The notes below the pieces were generated by a model. That model saw only the letters and a program-made list of their open reading frames with translations. It had not been told where the DNA came from and did not search any database. A DNA stretch of 11,715 nucleotides from Planctomycetaceae bacterium. GTDB lineage: Bacteria > Planctomycetota > Planctomycetia > Pirellulales > Thermoguttaceae. The position numbers were made by a program, and so were the translations under genes. The DNA is taken from positions 1-11,715 of the forward strand of contig JAISQS010000191.1 in the NCBI GenBank assembly GCA_031274045.1. The letters are read 5' to 3'. Of the stretch, positions 5,851-11,715 are shown in pieces. Within the stretch, counting starts at the first letter, position 1; every line of letters starts with the position of its first letter.

Positions 5851-7455
5851 ATGAAAAATTCAAAAAATTTATTTGATCGGTATCATCCGTTTGATCGGTA
5901 TAATTCATCCGTTTTTGGGGTTGTTACGGTTTTTTTTGAGAAAAAATCTCAACTTTTAATTCCCAAATGGGATGCTTTGAACTATAGTAATATTCGCTGG
6001 CTGCAAATCTGCGCAACAGTGATGTTTCCGGCAATGTGTTCTTTACCAATCCGATTTCACCAAAATTCATGGGGGGCCAATACCATGAGCGCAACGTCTT
6101 TTAAAACTAGCTACAAAGCAACGTCCCGGTCCCTAACTACCCGTAACATTGTGAAGAAAGGAATTCAAGAAAAAAACACGAACCATTACTTTTTTGCTTT
6201 ACTCGTTTTCGTTGTCGGAACGTTTCTTTTTCTGAGTCAACCTGCTGCCGCTGATCCGAGAAACGACAAAAAGGGAACGACTGAGGAAGTTCTGCGCCAA
6301 GATGTTCTGCGTTTTGTCGGTACCAACACCGCCAATATGACCGTACCGAGTGATGCTTATCTGATTCGGTTGAACCGCCGCGCTAAAGACGCAATAAAGT
6401 ACGGAATCCTTGTTTATGGTATTGATCCGGTTGAGCGGGCGTTGCTCCAAGACGCCCAAGACGGTAACTGGGACAACTTCGATCTGTTTCGCGCCGCGCT
6501 GATTGTCGAAGGAATCCGCGATCCGAACAAAATCCGTGAATACGAAGCCCGGCTTGATCAAATCGTTGCCGAAGCCAAGAAGCAGTTACAAAATGTTCCC
6601 AATGCCGATTTGCCTCAATTATTGACGCGGAAACTATTTGAGTTATTGCATCAGAAAATTTTGACCCGTTCGTATGATATTGATTGTACCGCTCTTGGTC
6701 GGGTGCTTGAAACAGGACAATTTAATTGTGTTAGTGCAACTGTTTTGTTCAATTGCCTTGCTTACAAAGCCGGTCTGGATGTTTATGCACTGGAAATGCC
6801 CGGTCACGCTTTGAGCCGTGTCAAATTTAATGGTACGTTTATGGATCTCGAAACAACTTGTCCCAACTGGTTCGAACTTCAAGACGCCACCGCACGGCGA
6901 AATGCAACAATAAAACGTATCGCTGCACCTGTTCCGACTGAAACGTATCCGGCAACCGGTAATCCGACCGCAACATTGGCTGTTACGGATTCTTCTGCCG
7001 GGTTAAACGATTTGTCCAAAAAACTTCGGGAAATCTCGCCGGTACAACTTATTGCAACGATTTATTACAATCAGGGAGTTGATTTTCACGCGGAAAAACA
7101 GTACGCCGAAGCGGCAACCGCCAATATTAAGGCGTTGCATCTTGATCCTGCCAACGAAACCGCTTGGGGAAATTTCATGGCAGCGATCAACAACTGGTCT
7201 ATTGAATTGACAACGGAATTAAATCCGAAACGTTATGATATTGCGGCATTGCTTTTGGATCGGGGCGTGTACCTTGATCCGGGTTATGACAAATTTCAGG
7301 CGAACCAACTCCATGTGTACTATTTTTGGATTCGCGATCTTGCACTTGAAGGGCGAAACGAAGATGCCAAAATCGTGTTTGCACTTGCCGACCAGCGATT
7401 ACCCGCCAACAAAGATTTGGCAAACCTCATGCAAGCAATCGAGAAAAATGAATAG
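5851..7455 (+). CDS. Transglutaminase-like cysteine-peptidase-fold protein with TPR, membrane-anchored or exported
   Basis: The product is 534 residues from ATG 5851, chosen because AAAGGA at 5837-5842 lies 8 bases upstream. Later in-frame starts at ATG 6085 (after a G-run) or GTG 6151 would give a more usual signal peptide. A hydrophobic segment at about 112-132 ends in QPAAADP, a likely signal-peptidase site or anchor. The transglutaminase-like core has the expected Cys-His-Asp order: FNCVSAT (Cys293), MPGHALSRV (His319), FMDLETT (Asp332). At about 403-437, YYNQGVDFHAEKQYAEAATA and ALHLDPANETAW form a clear TPR; a weaker second one may lie near 480-520. The active-site layout suggests a papain-like peptidase or crosslinking enzyme acting outside the cytoplasm; the substrate is unknown. 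The N-terminal 110 residues contain an 18-bp in-frame duplication (FDRYHP, FDRYNS) and match nothing I recognise. It converges with the minus-strand operon. Confidence 0.8.
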   Translation: MKNSKNLFDRYHPFDRYNSSVFGVVTVFFEKKSQLLIPKWDALNYSNIRWLQICATVMFPAMCSLPIRFHQNSWGANTMSATSFKTSYKATSRSLTTRNIVKKGIQEKNTNHYFFALLVFVVGTFLFLSQPAAADPRNDKKGTTEEVLRQDVLRFVGTNTANMTVPSDAYLIRLNRRAKDAIKYGILVYGIDPVERALLQDAQDGNWDNFDLFRAALIVEGIRDPNKIREYEARLDQIVAEAKKQLQNVPNADLPQLLTRKLFELLHQKILTRSYDIDCTALGRVLETGQFNCVSATVLFNCLAYKAGLDVYALEMPGHALSRVKFNGTFMDLETTCPNWFELQDATARRNATIKRIAAPVPTETYPATGNPTATLAVTDSSAGLNDLSKKLREISPVQLIATIYYNQGVDFHAEKQYAEAATANIKALHLDPANETAWGNFMAAINNWSIELTTELNPKRYDIAALLLDRGVYLDPGYDKFQANQLHVYYFWIRDLALEGRNEDAKIVFALADQRLPANKDLANLMQAIEKNE

Positions 7456-7758
7456 TGAATAGAAAATTCCTGACAGGTTGTTCTTCTTCAAAATGACCCG
7501 ATTTTATTTTCGGAATAGTGATAATCCAGCCCACCGCAACGCGGTGGGTCTCCTGCAAAAATCATTCCCCACAAAATCCGAAATAATCAGGCAGAATGCT
7601 TGTGTTACTTTGAGCGTGAGTTTTTTTCGTAACGAATAAGGAGATAAGGACGCGTAATGTAGTAGCTGCGTTGGGCGATAATTTATTGTAACATTCCTTT
7701 ATTTGTCGTTTGAACTGATCGGCATGAAAATATAAAAGAGCAAAAATATAAAAGGGTC
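7456..7758. other. Convergent intergenic region with hairpin and A/T direct repeats
   Basis: This gap separates the ends of two convergent transcription units and has no gene. CCCACCGC (7530-7537) and GCGGTGGG (7541-7548) form a perfect 8-bp stem with a 3-base loop. It lacks a T-run on either side, so a terminator role for either strand is only possible. AAAATATAAAAG occurs twice, at 7727-7738 and 7743-7754, just beyond the stop of the minus-strand small gene. On that strand it reads as two T-rich tracts. Confidence 0.6.
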
Positions 7759-8028
7759 TTATCCGTTTAGGTCTAGTGTTGAGCCGATTTGTCCGGATGG
7801 GTCGTGTGGTGGTTTTTTATCTTTTTGTTGTTCTTGTTTTGGTTTGTGTTGGTTCCATTGCCATGCTTGTTGTCCGTTTGCGTCGCGGTCTTCGGATGTT
7901 GCGGAGCTTTCTTTTTCACCGCCAATTCCTTGTGCCTGCGCGGTACGTTCGTTGCTGTCAACTTTTCTTTCGTGTGATTTTACATCTTGCAAAGAACCCG
8001 GCATCATTGGGCTAAAACCAAAACTCAT
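7759..8028 (-). CDS. Small hydrophilic protein of unknown function
   Basis: This encodes an 89-residue protein read from ATG at 8028-8026 to TAA at 7761-7759. The main support is a strong ribosome binding site, GGAGGT at 8037-8032, three bases before the ATG. The gene also lies 71 bases downstream of the barrel-like gene on the same strand. The protein has no signal peptide or membrane segment. After a short start (MSFGFSPMMPG) it is dominated by charged and polar residues (Lys, Glu, Asp, Gln, Asn), including KPKQEQQKDKKPPHDPSG, and ends in GQIGSTLDLNG. It is probably disordered, with a possible short conserved C-terminal motif. I do not recognise the family. The opposite strand is also open here, but that frame has a transmembrane-like, low-complexity translation and no comparable ribosome binding site. 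Confidence 0.6.
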   Translation of the reverse strand: MSFGFSPMMPGSLQDVKSHERKVDSNERTAQAQGIGGEKESSATSEDRDANGQQAWQWNQHKPKQEQQKDKKPPHDPSGQIGSTLDLNG

Positions 8029-8099
8029 TTTACCTCCAATCCAAAATGTATCTAACCTTATCCAACATCATATAACCTTACACACAACTTATACTCAAC

Positions 8100-9797
8100 C
8101 TATTTATTCCTTCTGATTCTTGACACGAGTGAGCCGTTTTGTGCAACATCGAACATTGGTCTGTTTTCGTTGCATGATTTTGACATTGCCCCGCCTCTGA
8201 AATAAATGACCAATCCAAGACTCAATTCCCACGATTCTTTTTGCCATGCTTTATTGTTTCCGCCTGGAAATATGGTGGAGAATCCGCCGTTTATGGCGAT
8301 TCTGTCGGAGATGGGGAAGTCGCCGTTTGCCCCCATGAAAACGTTGCCGTATTCGGTGGCACCGATTCTGAACTCAGCTTGTCCGCCTACCGGAAAATGT
8401 TTTCGTACAAAAAGCATGTAATATTGTTGCAGATCAACTTCATACGTGTAACCGCTGTTGACCGTTCCTCGCAAATAATTCTCGCGCCGATCAATAATTT
8501 CACTACCATCACCCTCCAAACCAAAACCGCCAATAAAACCATACTCAAGATTCGTAAACGTTCTAACCGAGAGTTCCGCTCTAAATTGAGTCAAACTTAT
8601 TTTGCCAAAAAGATTATCTTGGAAGTGGTCAAAAACCACGCCCGCTTGCAATGGGCATCCGATACTTCTTTTGAACAGACCGGCAGTGATGAAATATTCC
8701 GTTCTATGACTCTTCTCCGCAAAATCGATTTCTTTTGCGAAATTTCCGTTGATGTTACTGTGAGTTGCGCGGAATCCGAGTTGTGCGCCGAAGACGCAAT
8801 TTTGAACCGCAATTGGACCTGACCAGTTGAAGCCTTCGCTGAATCCGAAATTATCGCCAAATTGCCCGTCCAACTCGCCCGCCTTAAATCCGGTAACACC
8901 GCCAAAAATAACAAGATTATCAAGCAACCCCGTACCAAACGGCTTCGTAATCATCGGCATACAATAACCCTCAACAACATGCTCACAACCAACCTGCGAA
9001 CCACAACTATCACAAGAAACCGAATCATCCGACACCACATTATTCAACGTACCCGCATCACTTGAACTATCGTAATTGTAATCATCAATATTGCTGGCTT
9101 GTATGTTTTTTGCGGACAAAGGGCGGCGGACAATAATTCCATTGTCAATCGGCAAATCATCGTAGTTATCCAAAGCAGCATCGACGTTGAAGTTCACATC
9201 AAAATCGCGCGACACATGTTTCGGCAACGCCTTTGGTTTTACAGCGGCGGTCATATTTGCGGTTGAGGTGTTGCCGGTGCTGACGCGTTTTATTACGGGG
9301 ATAGGTTTCGGGGGGGATGTTTTTTTGGCGGTTTTTTTTACGGTGGGACTTTGGGAGTAGTTTTCGGAGTAGACTTCGTTGTTGTATATTTGCGGTGTGA
9401 TGTTGTTTTGGTTTTGCGGGTACTGTGGTGAGTTGTATGCTGCGTGAATGATCCGGTTTGAGTAGTTTGTTTGGTTCGCGTATTGCTTGCCCGCGACATT
9501 GCCCGAACGATTGCCCAACAACCTCCCCGATAACCGAACAGGTTCATCCGGCAACGGAGTCAAAAGGGACTCCTCGCCTTCTTCCTCCGCTTCGAACGAC
9601 GCAGTTATGTTTGGTTGCCAATCTTGGGCTATAACTCGATCAACATGGCAAAACATCGCCAACAAACCAACCAAAATAATCACTCCCAAACCAGCCGCTC
9701 CAAACCGACAACTGCCAACCCGACAACCGCCGACTCGCTGAACCACCGCAAACTTGATCAACCATAAAAACAAATTTTGTCCAATCACATTCTTCAT
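8100..9797 (-). CDS. Signal-peptide-bearing beta-barrel-like protein, DUF6666-like
   Basis: The product is 565 residues from ATG 9797, preferred over the TTG at 9818 because GAGGT at 9807-9803 lies just upstream. The N-terminus has a long n-region, a hydrophobic segment at about 33-50 and a VIAQDW junction near 57-59, as in an exported protein. Residues from about 60 to 250 are low-complexity and rich in Asn, Gln, Tyr and Ser, with a Lys-Pro stretch (KKTAKKTSPPKP). A Cys cluster follows (CDSCGSQVGC). From about 287 to 536, alternating Gly and aromatic strands (LLDNLVIFGGVTGFKAGE, GFSEGFNWSGP, EYFITAGLFKR, AGVVFDHFQDN, LGLVIYF) match my recollection of the planctomycete DUF6666 family. An outer-membrane barrel is inferred. 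A 29-residue basic tail follows the last strand, which is odd for a barrel that would normally end in an aromatic residue. Confidence 0.85.
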   Translation of the reverse strand: MKNVIGQNLFLWLIKFAVVQRVGGCRVGSCRFGAAGLGVIILVGLLAMFCHVDRVIAQDWQPNITASFEAEEEGEESLLTPLPDEPVRLSGRLLGNRSGNVAGKQYANQTNYSNRIIHAAYNSPQYPQNQNNITPQIYNNEVYSENYSQSPTVKKTAKKTSPPKPIPVIKRVSTGNTSTANMTAAVKPKALPKHVSRDFDVNFNVDAALDNYDDLPIDNGIIVRRPLSAKNIQASNIDDYNYDSSSDAGTLNNVVSDDSVSCDSCGSQVGCEHVVEGYCMPMITKPFGTGLLDNLVIFGGVTGFKAGELDGQFGDNFGFSEGFNWSGPIAVQNCVFGAQLGFRATHSNINGNFAKEIDFAEKSHRTEYFITAGLFKRSIGCPLQAGVVFDHFQDNLFGKISLTQFRAELSVRTFTNLEYGFIGGFGLEGDGSEIIDRRENYLRGTVNSGYTYEVDLQQYYMLFVRKHFPVGGQAEFRIGATEYGNVFMGANGDFPISDRIAINGGFSTIFPGGNNKAWQKESWELSLGLVIYFRGGAMSKSCNENRPMFDVAQNGSLVSRIRRNK

Positions 9798-9886
9798 TTT
9801 TGACCTCGCGTAAAACAACTTTCCTTAAAACACAAATTGCAAAACATAACACAACGCAACGCACTATAAATTTCGCCAACACAAAA

Positions 9887-9916
9887 AGCGTACAATTTGC
9901 CAATATAATTTGTCAA
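9887..9916 (-). promoter_or_regulatory. Candidate promoter of the minus-strand operon
   Basis: On the minus strand a perfect TTGACA (9916-9911) is followed after 18 bases by TACGCT (9892-9887), which keeps the T, A and final T of the -10 consensus. The start codon would lie about 80 bases downstream of the transcription start. CAATATAA is directly repeated at 9901-9908 and 9914-9921 across this site and could be an operator-like element. Pattern-based only. Confidence 0.35.
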
Positions 9917-10284
9917 TATAAATTGGGTGTTGACGAGTGAATTTTTCTGTTCGGTTGGTGTGTTGAGTTTCCTTCGCAACGCCGCTTTCGATTTTGAGAA
10001 TCGGATGAAAACAAACAAATCTTTCAGAATAATCGTTAAAATTAGAAAAATCGGAAAAATTTACCCATTCTGCCGTATAGAAAATGGCAGTATGCGAAGT
10101 GTGGATAATATCAAGTTCCCTAACTTCCATTACGTAATTTTTATTCGGAGAAATAATTCACAGAAAGTCAATAGAAGGTAATGGAAGAATATAGTCAACA
10201 GATTTTGCAGATTAGTTTTTTTTATTATTGAGGCGTTGCCTTCGTAATACCATATACCATAAATCACAAACGTATTCACGTGAC
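9917..10284. other. A/T-rich gene-free region with dispersed repeat copy
   Basis: I find no supportable gene here. A short plus-strand frame at 9927-10181 has no recognisable domain. GAAGGTAATGGAAGAATAT at 10174-10192 is an exact 19-base copy of 3323-3341. CTTCCATTAC at 10124-10133 is the reverse complement of GTAATGGAAG at 10178-10187, giving an inverted repeat. The bases between include a reverse-strand CTGTGAATTATTTCT resembling the 22-base tandem units near 3353. Confidence 0.55.
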
Positions 10285-10328
10285 GTTAGCGACGGTAGCT
10301 TGCTACCGACGAATGAGGCGTGAAAAGC
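10285..10328 (+). repeat. GCTTGC-apex hairpin module copy
   Basis: GTTAGCGACGG at 10285-10295 is identical to 3056-3066. It leads into CGGTAGC (10293-10299), TT and GCTACCG (10302-10308), a perfect 7-bp hairpin. The stem differs from the 3056 copy by changes on both sides that keep the pairing. It is followed by GAGGCGTGAAAAGC at 10315-10328. A similar tail, GAGGCGTGAAACGC, follows the hairpin at 10677-10699. Confidence 0.7.
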
Positions 10329-10380
10329 ATCGGCAACGTAAGATAGGCATTAAACCGACAATGGGATATGAAAACGCATC

Positions 10381-10617
10381 GGCAACGTAAGGTGGGTAAC
10401 CGACCGCCAGGCGGTTACGTTTTCGGCGAGCGGAGCAAGCCGAAAACAGAGGGGGCGGAAAACGTTATAAGGCAACGTAAGGTGGGTAACCGACCGCTGG
10501 GCGGTTACGTTTTCGGCGAGCGGAGCAAGCCGAAAACAGTGGGGCGAAAAACGTTATAAGGCAACGTAAGGTGGGTAACCGACCGCCGGGCGGTTGCGTC
10601 GGCACAAGCCGACAACT
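10381..10617 (+). repeat. Three tandem forward copies of a two-hairpin unit, about 90 bp each
   Basis: Copies begin with GGCAACGTAAGGTGGGTAAC at 10381, 10471 and 10560 (spacing 90 and 89). The first two run full length and the third diverges after about 40 bases. Each full unit has one hairpin formed by GTAACCG and CGGTTAC (10396-10402 with 10412-10418 in the first copy). A second is formed by GTTTTCGGC and GCCGAAAAC (10419-10427 with 10439-10447; 10509-10517 with 10529-10537). A diverged partial copy (CGGCAACGTAAGATAGG) lies at 10331-10347. Frames across this array are open on both strands but the translations only mirror the repeat. Confidence 0.85.
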
Positions 10618-10670
10618 GGATCGCCAACACGCATCGGAATTTCTATCGCCCAAAACCAAAAAACGCTGAC

Positions 10671-10808
10671 GTTGTAGGGGCGAGGCTTGCCCTCGTCCCG
10701 AAGAGGCGTGAAACGCTTTGATATACCGAAATGAGGTTTTTTTGCCAGTAGAAATTCCAATACATTTCTCGCACCATTGGGGACGAGGGCAAGCCTCGCC
10801 CCTACAAC
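10671..10808. repeat. 29-bp perfect inverted repeat at the centre of the island
   Basis: Bases 10671-10699 (start GTTGTAGGGGCGAGGCTTGC) are the exact reverse complement of 10780-10808. Each arm also folds alone: GGGGCGAGG (10677-10685) with CCTCGTCCC (10691-10699), one G-T pair, loop CTTGC. The 80 bases between are A/T-richer. An additional pair, GGAATTTCTA (10635-10644) with TAGAAATTCC (10749-10758), crosses the left arm. CGCATCGG (10630-10637) has its complement CCGATGCG at 10828-10835, continuing the symmetry outward. Confidence 0.85.
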
Positions 10809-10821
10809 ATTGGGCGTTTTG

Positions 10822-10946
10822 GTTATGCCGATGCGTTTTCCGCCCCACTGTTTTCGGCTTGCTCCGCTCGCCGAAAACACAACCGCCCAGCGGTCGGTTG
10901 TCCACCTTACGTTGCCGTCTGGCAGTCGGTTGCCCACCTTACGTTG
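10822..10946 (-). repeat. Inverted copies of the two-hairpin unit
   Basis: Read on the minus strand this repeats the unit of 10381-10617. GTTTTCGGC at 10850-10858 and GCCGAAAAC at 10870-10878 form the second hairpin. Reverse complements of the unit start (CCACCTTACGTTG) occur at 10891-10916 and 10923-10946. Together with the forward copies it makes a near-symmetrical structure about an axis near 10740. Confidence 0.8.
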
Positions 10947-10978
10947 TCGATACGTGTTCCGATCCTATTTTGGCTTTT

Positions 10979-11034
10979 GCCCTTTCAGGGCGAAGAGTTA
11001 TTGGGGGCGATTTTTCACAGGGCGTTGCCCTGTG
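10979..11034. repeat. Two short perfect hairpins
   Basis: GCCCT (10979-10983) with AGGGC (10987-10991) closes a TTC loop. CACAGGGC (11016-11023) with GCCCTGTG (11027-11034) closes a GTT loop. They resemble extragenic palindromes rather than terminators, since no T-run follows. The rest of 10947-11132 shows no gene. Confidence 0.5.
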
Positions 11035-11132
11035 CTATGGGCTTGTTGCCCCGTTGGTGCGTGTTGGTTTTGTCGGTGCGTGTTGGTGATCCAGTTGTCT
11101 GCTTGCGCCGACGCTATTCACCAAAAAAGCCC

Positions 11133-11239
11133 GGCGGTCGGTTACCCACCTTACATTTGCCAACACGTTTTGGCGTTCAGTTCAAACTCGTTCGGTGCTA
11201 TTACGCACAGAGGCGGGCGGGACGCCCGCGTTCCAGTCC
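11133..11239. repeat. 107-bp direct repeat, copy 1
   Basis: This stretch matches 11396-11502 at 102 of 107 positions with no gap (offset 263). It starts with an inverted copy of the two-hairpin unit start (11135-11161), passes through CAACACGTTTTGGCGTTC, and ends in the GCGGGCGGGACGCCCGC palindrome also found in the 60-bp array. Confidence 0.85.
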
Positions 11240-11286
11240 TTCGCCGCTTCGCGGCAATTGTCAGCTGTCGCCGACATTGGTGGTTT

Positions 11287-11421
11287 GCTATACCGATGCG
11301 TGTTTCGCCCCACTGTTTTCATCTTGCTTCGCTCGCCGAAAACACTATTCACCAAGAAAGCCCAGCGGTCGGTTGTCCACCTTACGTTGCCGTCTGGCGG
11401 TCGGTTGCCCACCTTACGTTT
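11287..11421. repeat. Second, diverged copy of the inverted module block
   Basis: This block parallels 10822-10946 in order: CCGATGCG, CGCCCCACTGTTTTC, the GCCGAAAAC hairpin half (11335-11343), then two inverted unit starts (11366-11391 and 11398-11424). It carries an extra CTATTCACCAAGAAAGCCC segment that also occurs, slightly altered, near 11114. Its hairpin arm GTTTTCATC is partly degraded, so this copy appears older or less constrained. Confidence 0.7.
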
Positions 11422-11502
11422 GCCAACACGTTTTGGCGTTCCGTTCAAACTTGTTCGGTTCTATTACGCACAGAGGCGGGCGGGACGCCCGCGTTCCAGT
11501 CC
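11396..11502. repeat. 107-bp direct repeat, copy 2
   Basis: This is the partner of 11133-11239, with five substitutions and no gap. Its last part continues directly into the first unit of the 60-bp tandem array, so the array seems to have grown from this copy. Confidence 0.85.
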
Positions 11503-11657
11503 GCGCCGCTTCGCGGCAAACTTATGTGGTACAACAAGGGCGGGACGCCCGCGTTCCAGTCCGCGCCGCTTCGCGGCAAACTTATGTGGTACAACAAGGG
11601 CGGGATGCCCGCGTTCCAGTCCGCGCCGCTTCGCGGCGAACTTATGTGGTATAACGC
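11478..11657. repeat. 60-bp tandem repeat, three units
   Basis: Units lie at 11478-11537, 11538-11597 and 11598-11657. The first two are identical over all 60 bases and the third differs at five. Each unit carries CGGGACGCCCG and GCCGCTTCGCGGC palindromes. The period is a multiple of three, so all frames give 20-residue repeats. Translations such as GRDARVPVRAASRQTYVVQQ look like a by-product of the DNA repeat rather than a protein. A single diverged relative of the unit start lies at 11214-11255. Confidence 0.9.
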
Positions 11658-11682
11658 GGGCATCGCCCCTTGCGTCTCTACA

Positions 11683-11698
11683 AATCATCATGATGATT
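11683..11698. promoter_or_regulatory. 16-bp perfect palindrome
   Basis: AATCATCATGATGATT is a perfect 16-base palindrome near the window end, outside the repeat island. It could be an operator for a gene beyond the window, but no such gene is visible. Confidence 0.25.
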
Positions 11699-11715
11699 GC
11701 AATTAAAAAGGGAAT

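Noticed and set aside
7530..7548. Intrinsic terminator for the convergent genes
   Set aside because: The stem is perfect but neither side has a T-tract, so it is recorded only as a hairpin within the intergenic entry.
7776..8116. Overlapping plus-strand open frames opposite the small minus-strand gene
   Set aside because: They have low-complexity Val, Phe and Leu translations and no ribosome binding site. The minus-strand frame has GGAGGT before its ATG and an operon context.
8241..8822. Plus-strand open frame of 193 residues
   Set aside because: It lies wholly antisense to the barrel-like gene, which has a signal peptide, ribosome binding site and family-like C-terminal region. The frame is a shadow.
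9927..10181. Plus-strand open frame of 84 residues
   Set aside because: It is in an A/T-rich gap with no ribosome binding site, runs into a dispersed repeat copy and has no recognisable domain.
10381..10617. CRISPR array or integron attC array
   Set aside because: The unit is repeated over nearly its whole 90 bases, without unique spacers of constant length. There are no cas genes, no integrase and no cassette genes between copies.
10465..10937. Long minus-strand open frames in the repeat island (146 and 127 residues)
   Set aside because: The translations only repeat the DNA unit (VFGERSKPKTVG and RPAVGYPPYVAL types), occur in more than one frame and have no ribosome binding site or domain. 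They are open because the repeats are GC-rich.
10777..11706. Plus-strand open frame of 309 residues
   Set aside because: It runs through inverted units and the 60-bp array, and its composition mirrors the repeats (FQSAPLRGKLMWYNKGG repeated). A parallel frame is equally open, so no coding signal distinguishes it.

Overview
The window looks like the genome of a planctomycete (phylum Planctomycetota). It carries two proteins of the DUF1559 (SBP_bac_10) family with pseudopilin-like N-termini, a small transthyretin-like lipoprotein between them, and a signal-peptide-bearing beta-barrel-like protein resembling the planctomycete DUF6666 family. A rank below phylum cannot be read from this sequence. 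Base 1 lies at a contig end or artefact: the first 72 bases are almost pure C followed by G, and they cut off the first gene.

Layout. Bases 73-3011 hold a plus-strand cluster: a 5'-truncated DUF1559 gene, a lipoprotein gene and a complete DUF1559 gene, for a presumed exported, surface-associated module. Bases 3012-3588 have no gene but hold inverted repeats, a 23-bp-period tandem repeat, a sigma70-like promoter and a 7-bp microsatellite. They lead into nadB (3589-5202, L-aspartate oxidase, first step of de novo NAD synthesis). Bases 5203-5850 hold two MITE-like palindromic elements. Bases 5851-7455 encode an exported or membrane-anchored transglutaminase-like protein with a TPR. Convergent to it on the minus strand is a likely two-gene operon: the barrel-like protein (9797-8100) followed by an 89-residue hydrophilic small protein with a strong ribosome binding site (8028-7759).

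From about 9800 to the end I find no credible gene. Bases 10285-11657 form a GC-richer island of repeated hairpin modules. It contains three forward copies of a roughly 90-bp two-hairpin unit, a 29-bp perfect inverted repeat at the centre, five inverted copies of part of the unit, a 107-bp direct duplication, and a three-copy 60-bp tandem repeat. Relatives of some modules also occur near 3056-3194 and 3323, so the repeats are dispersed in the genome.

The genes do not form one pathway. Most are envelope or export genes plus one housekeeping gene. I see no defence system, CRISPR array, transposase, tRNA or rRNA. The most unusual content is the repeat architecture: a hairpin family with a GCTTGC apex whose stems differ by compensatory changes, and the large near-symmetrical repeat island.
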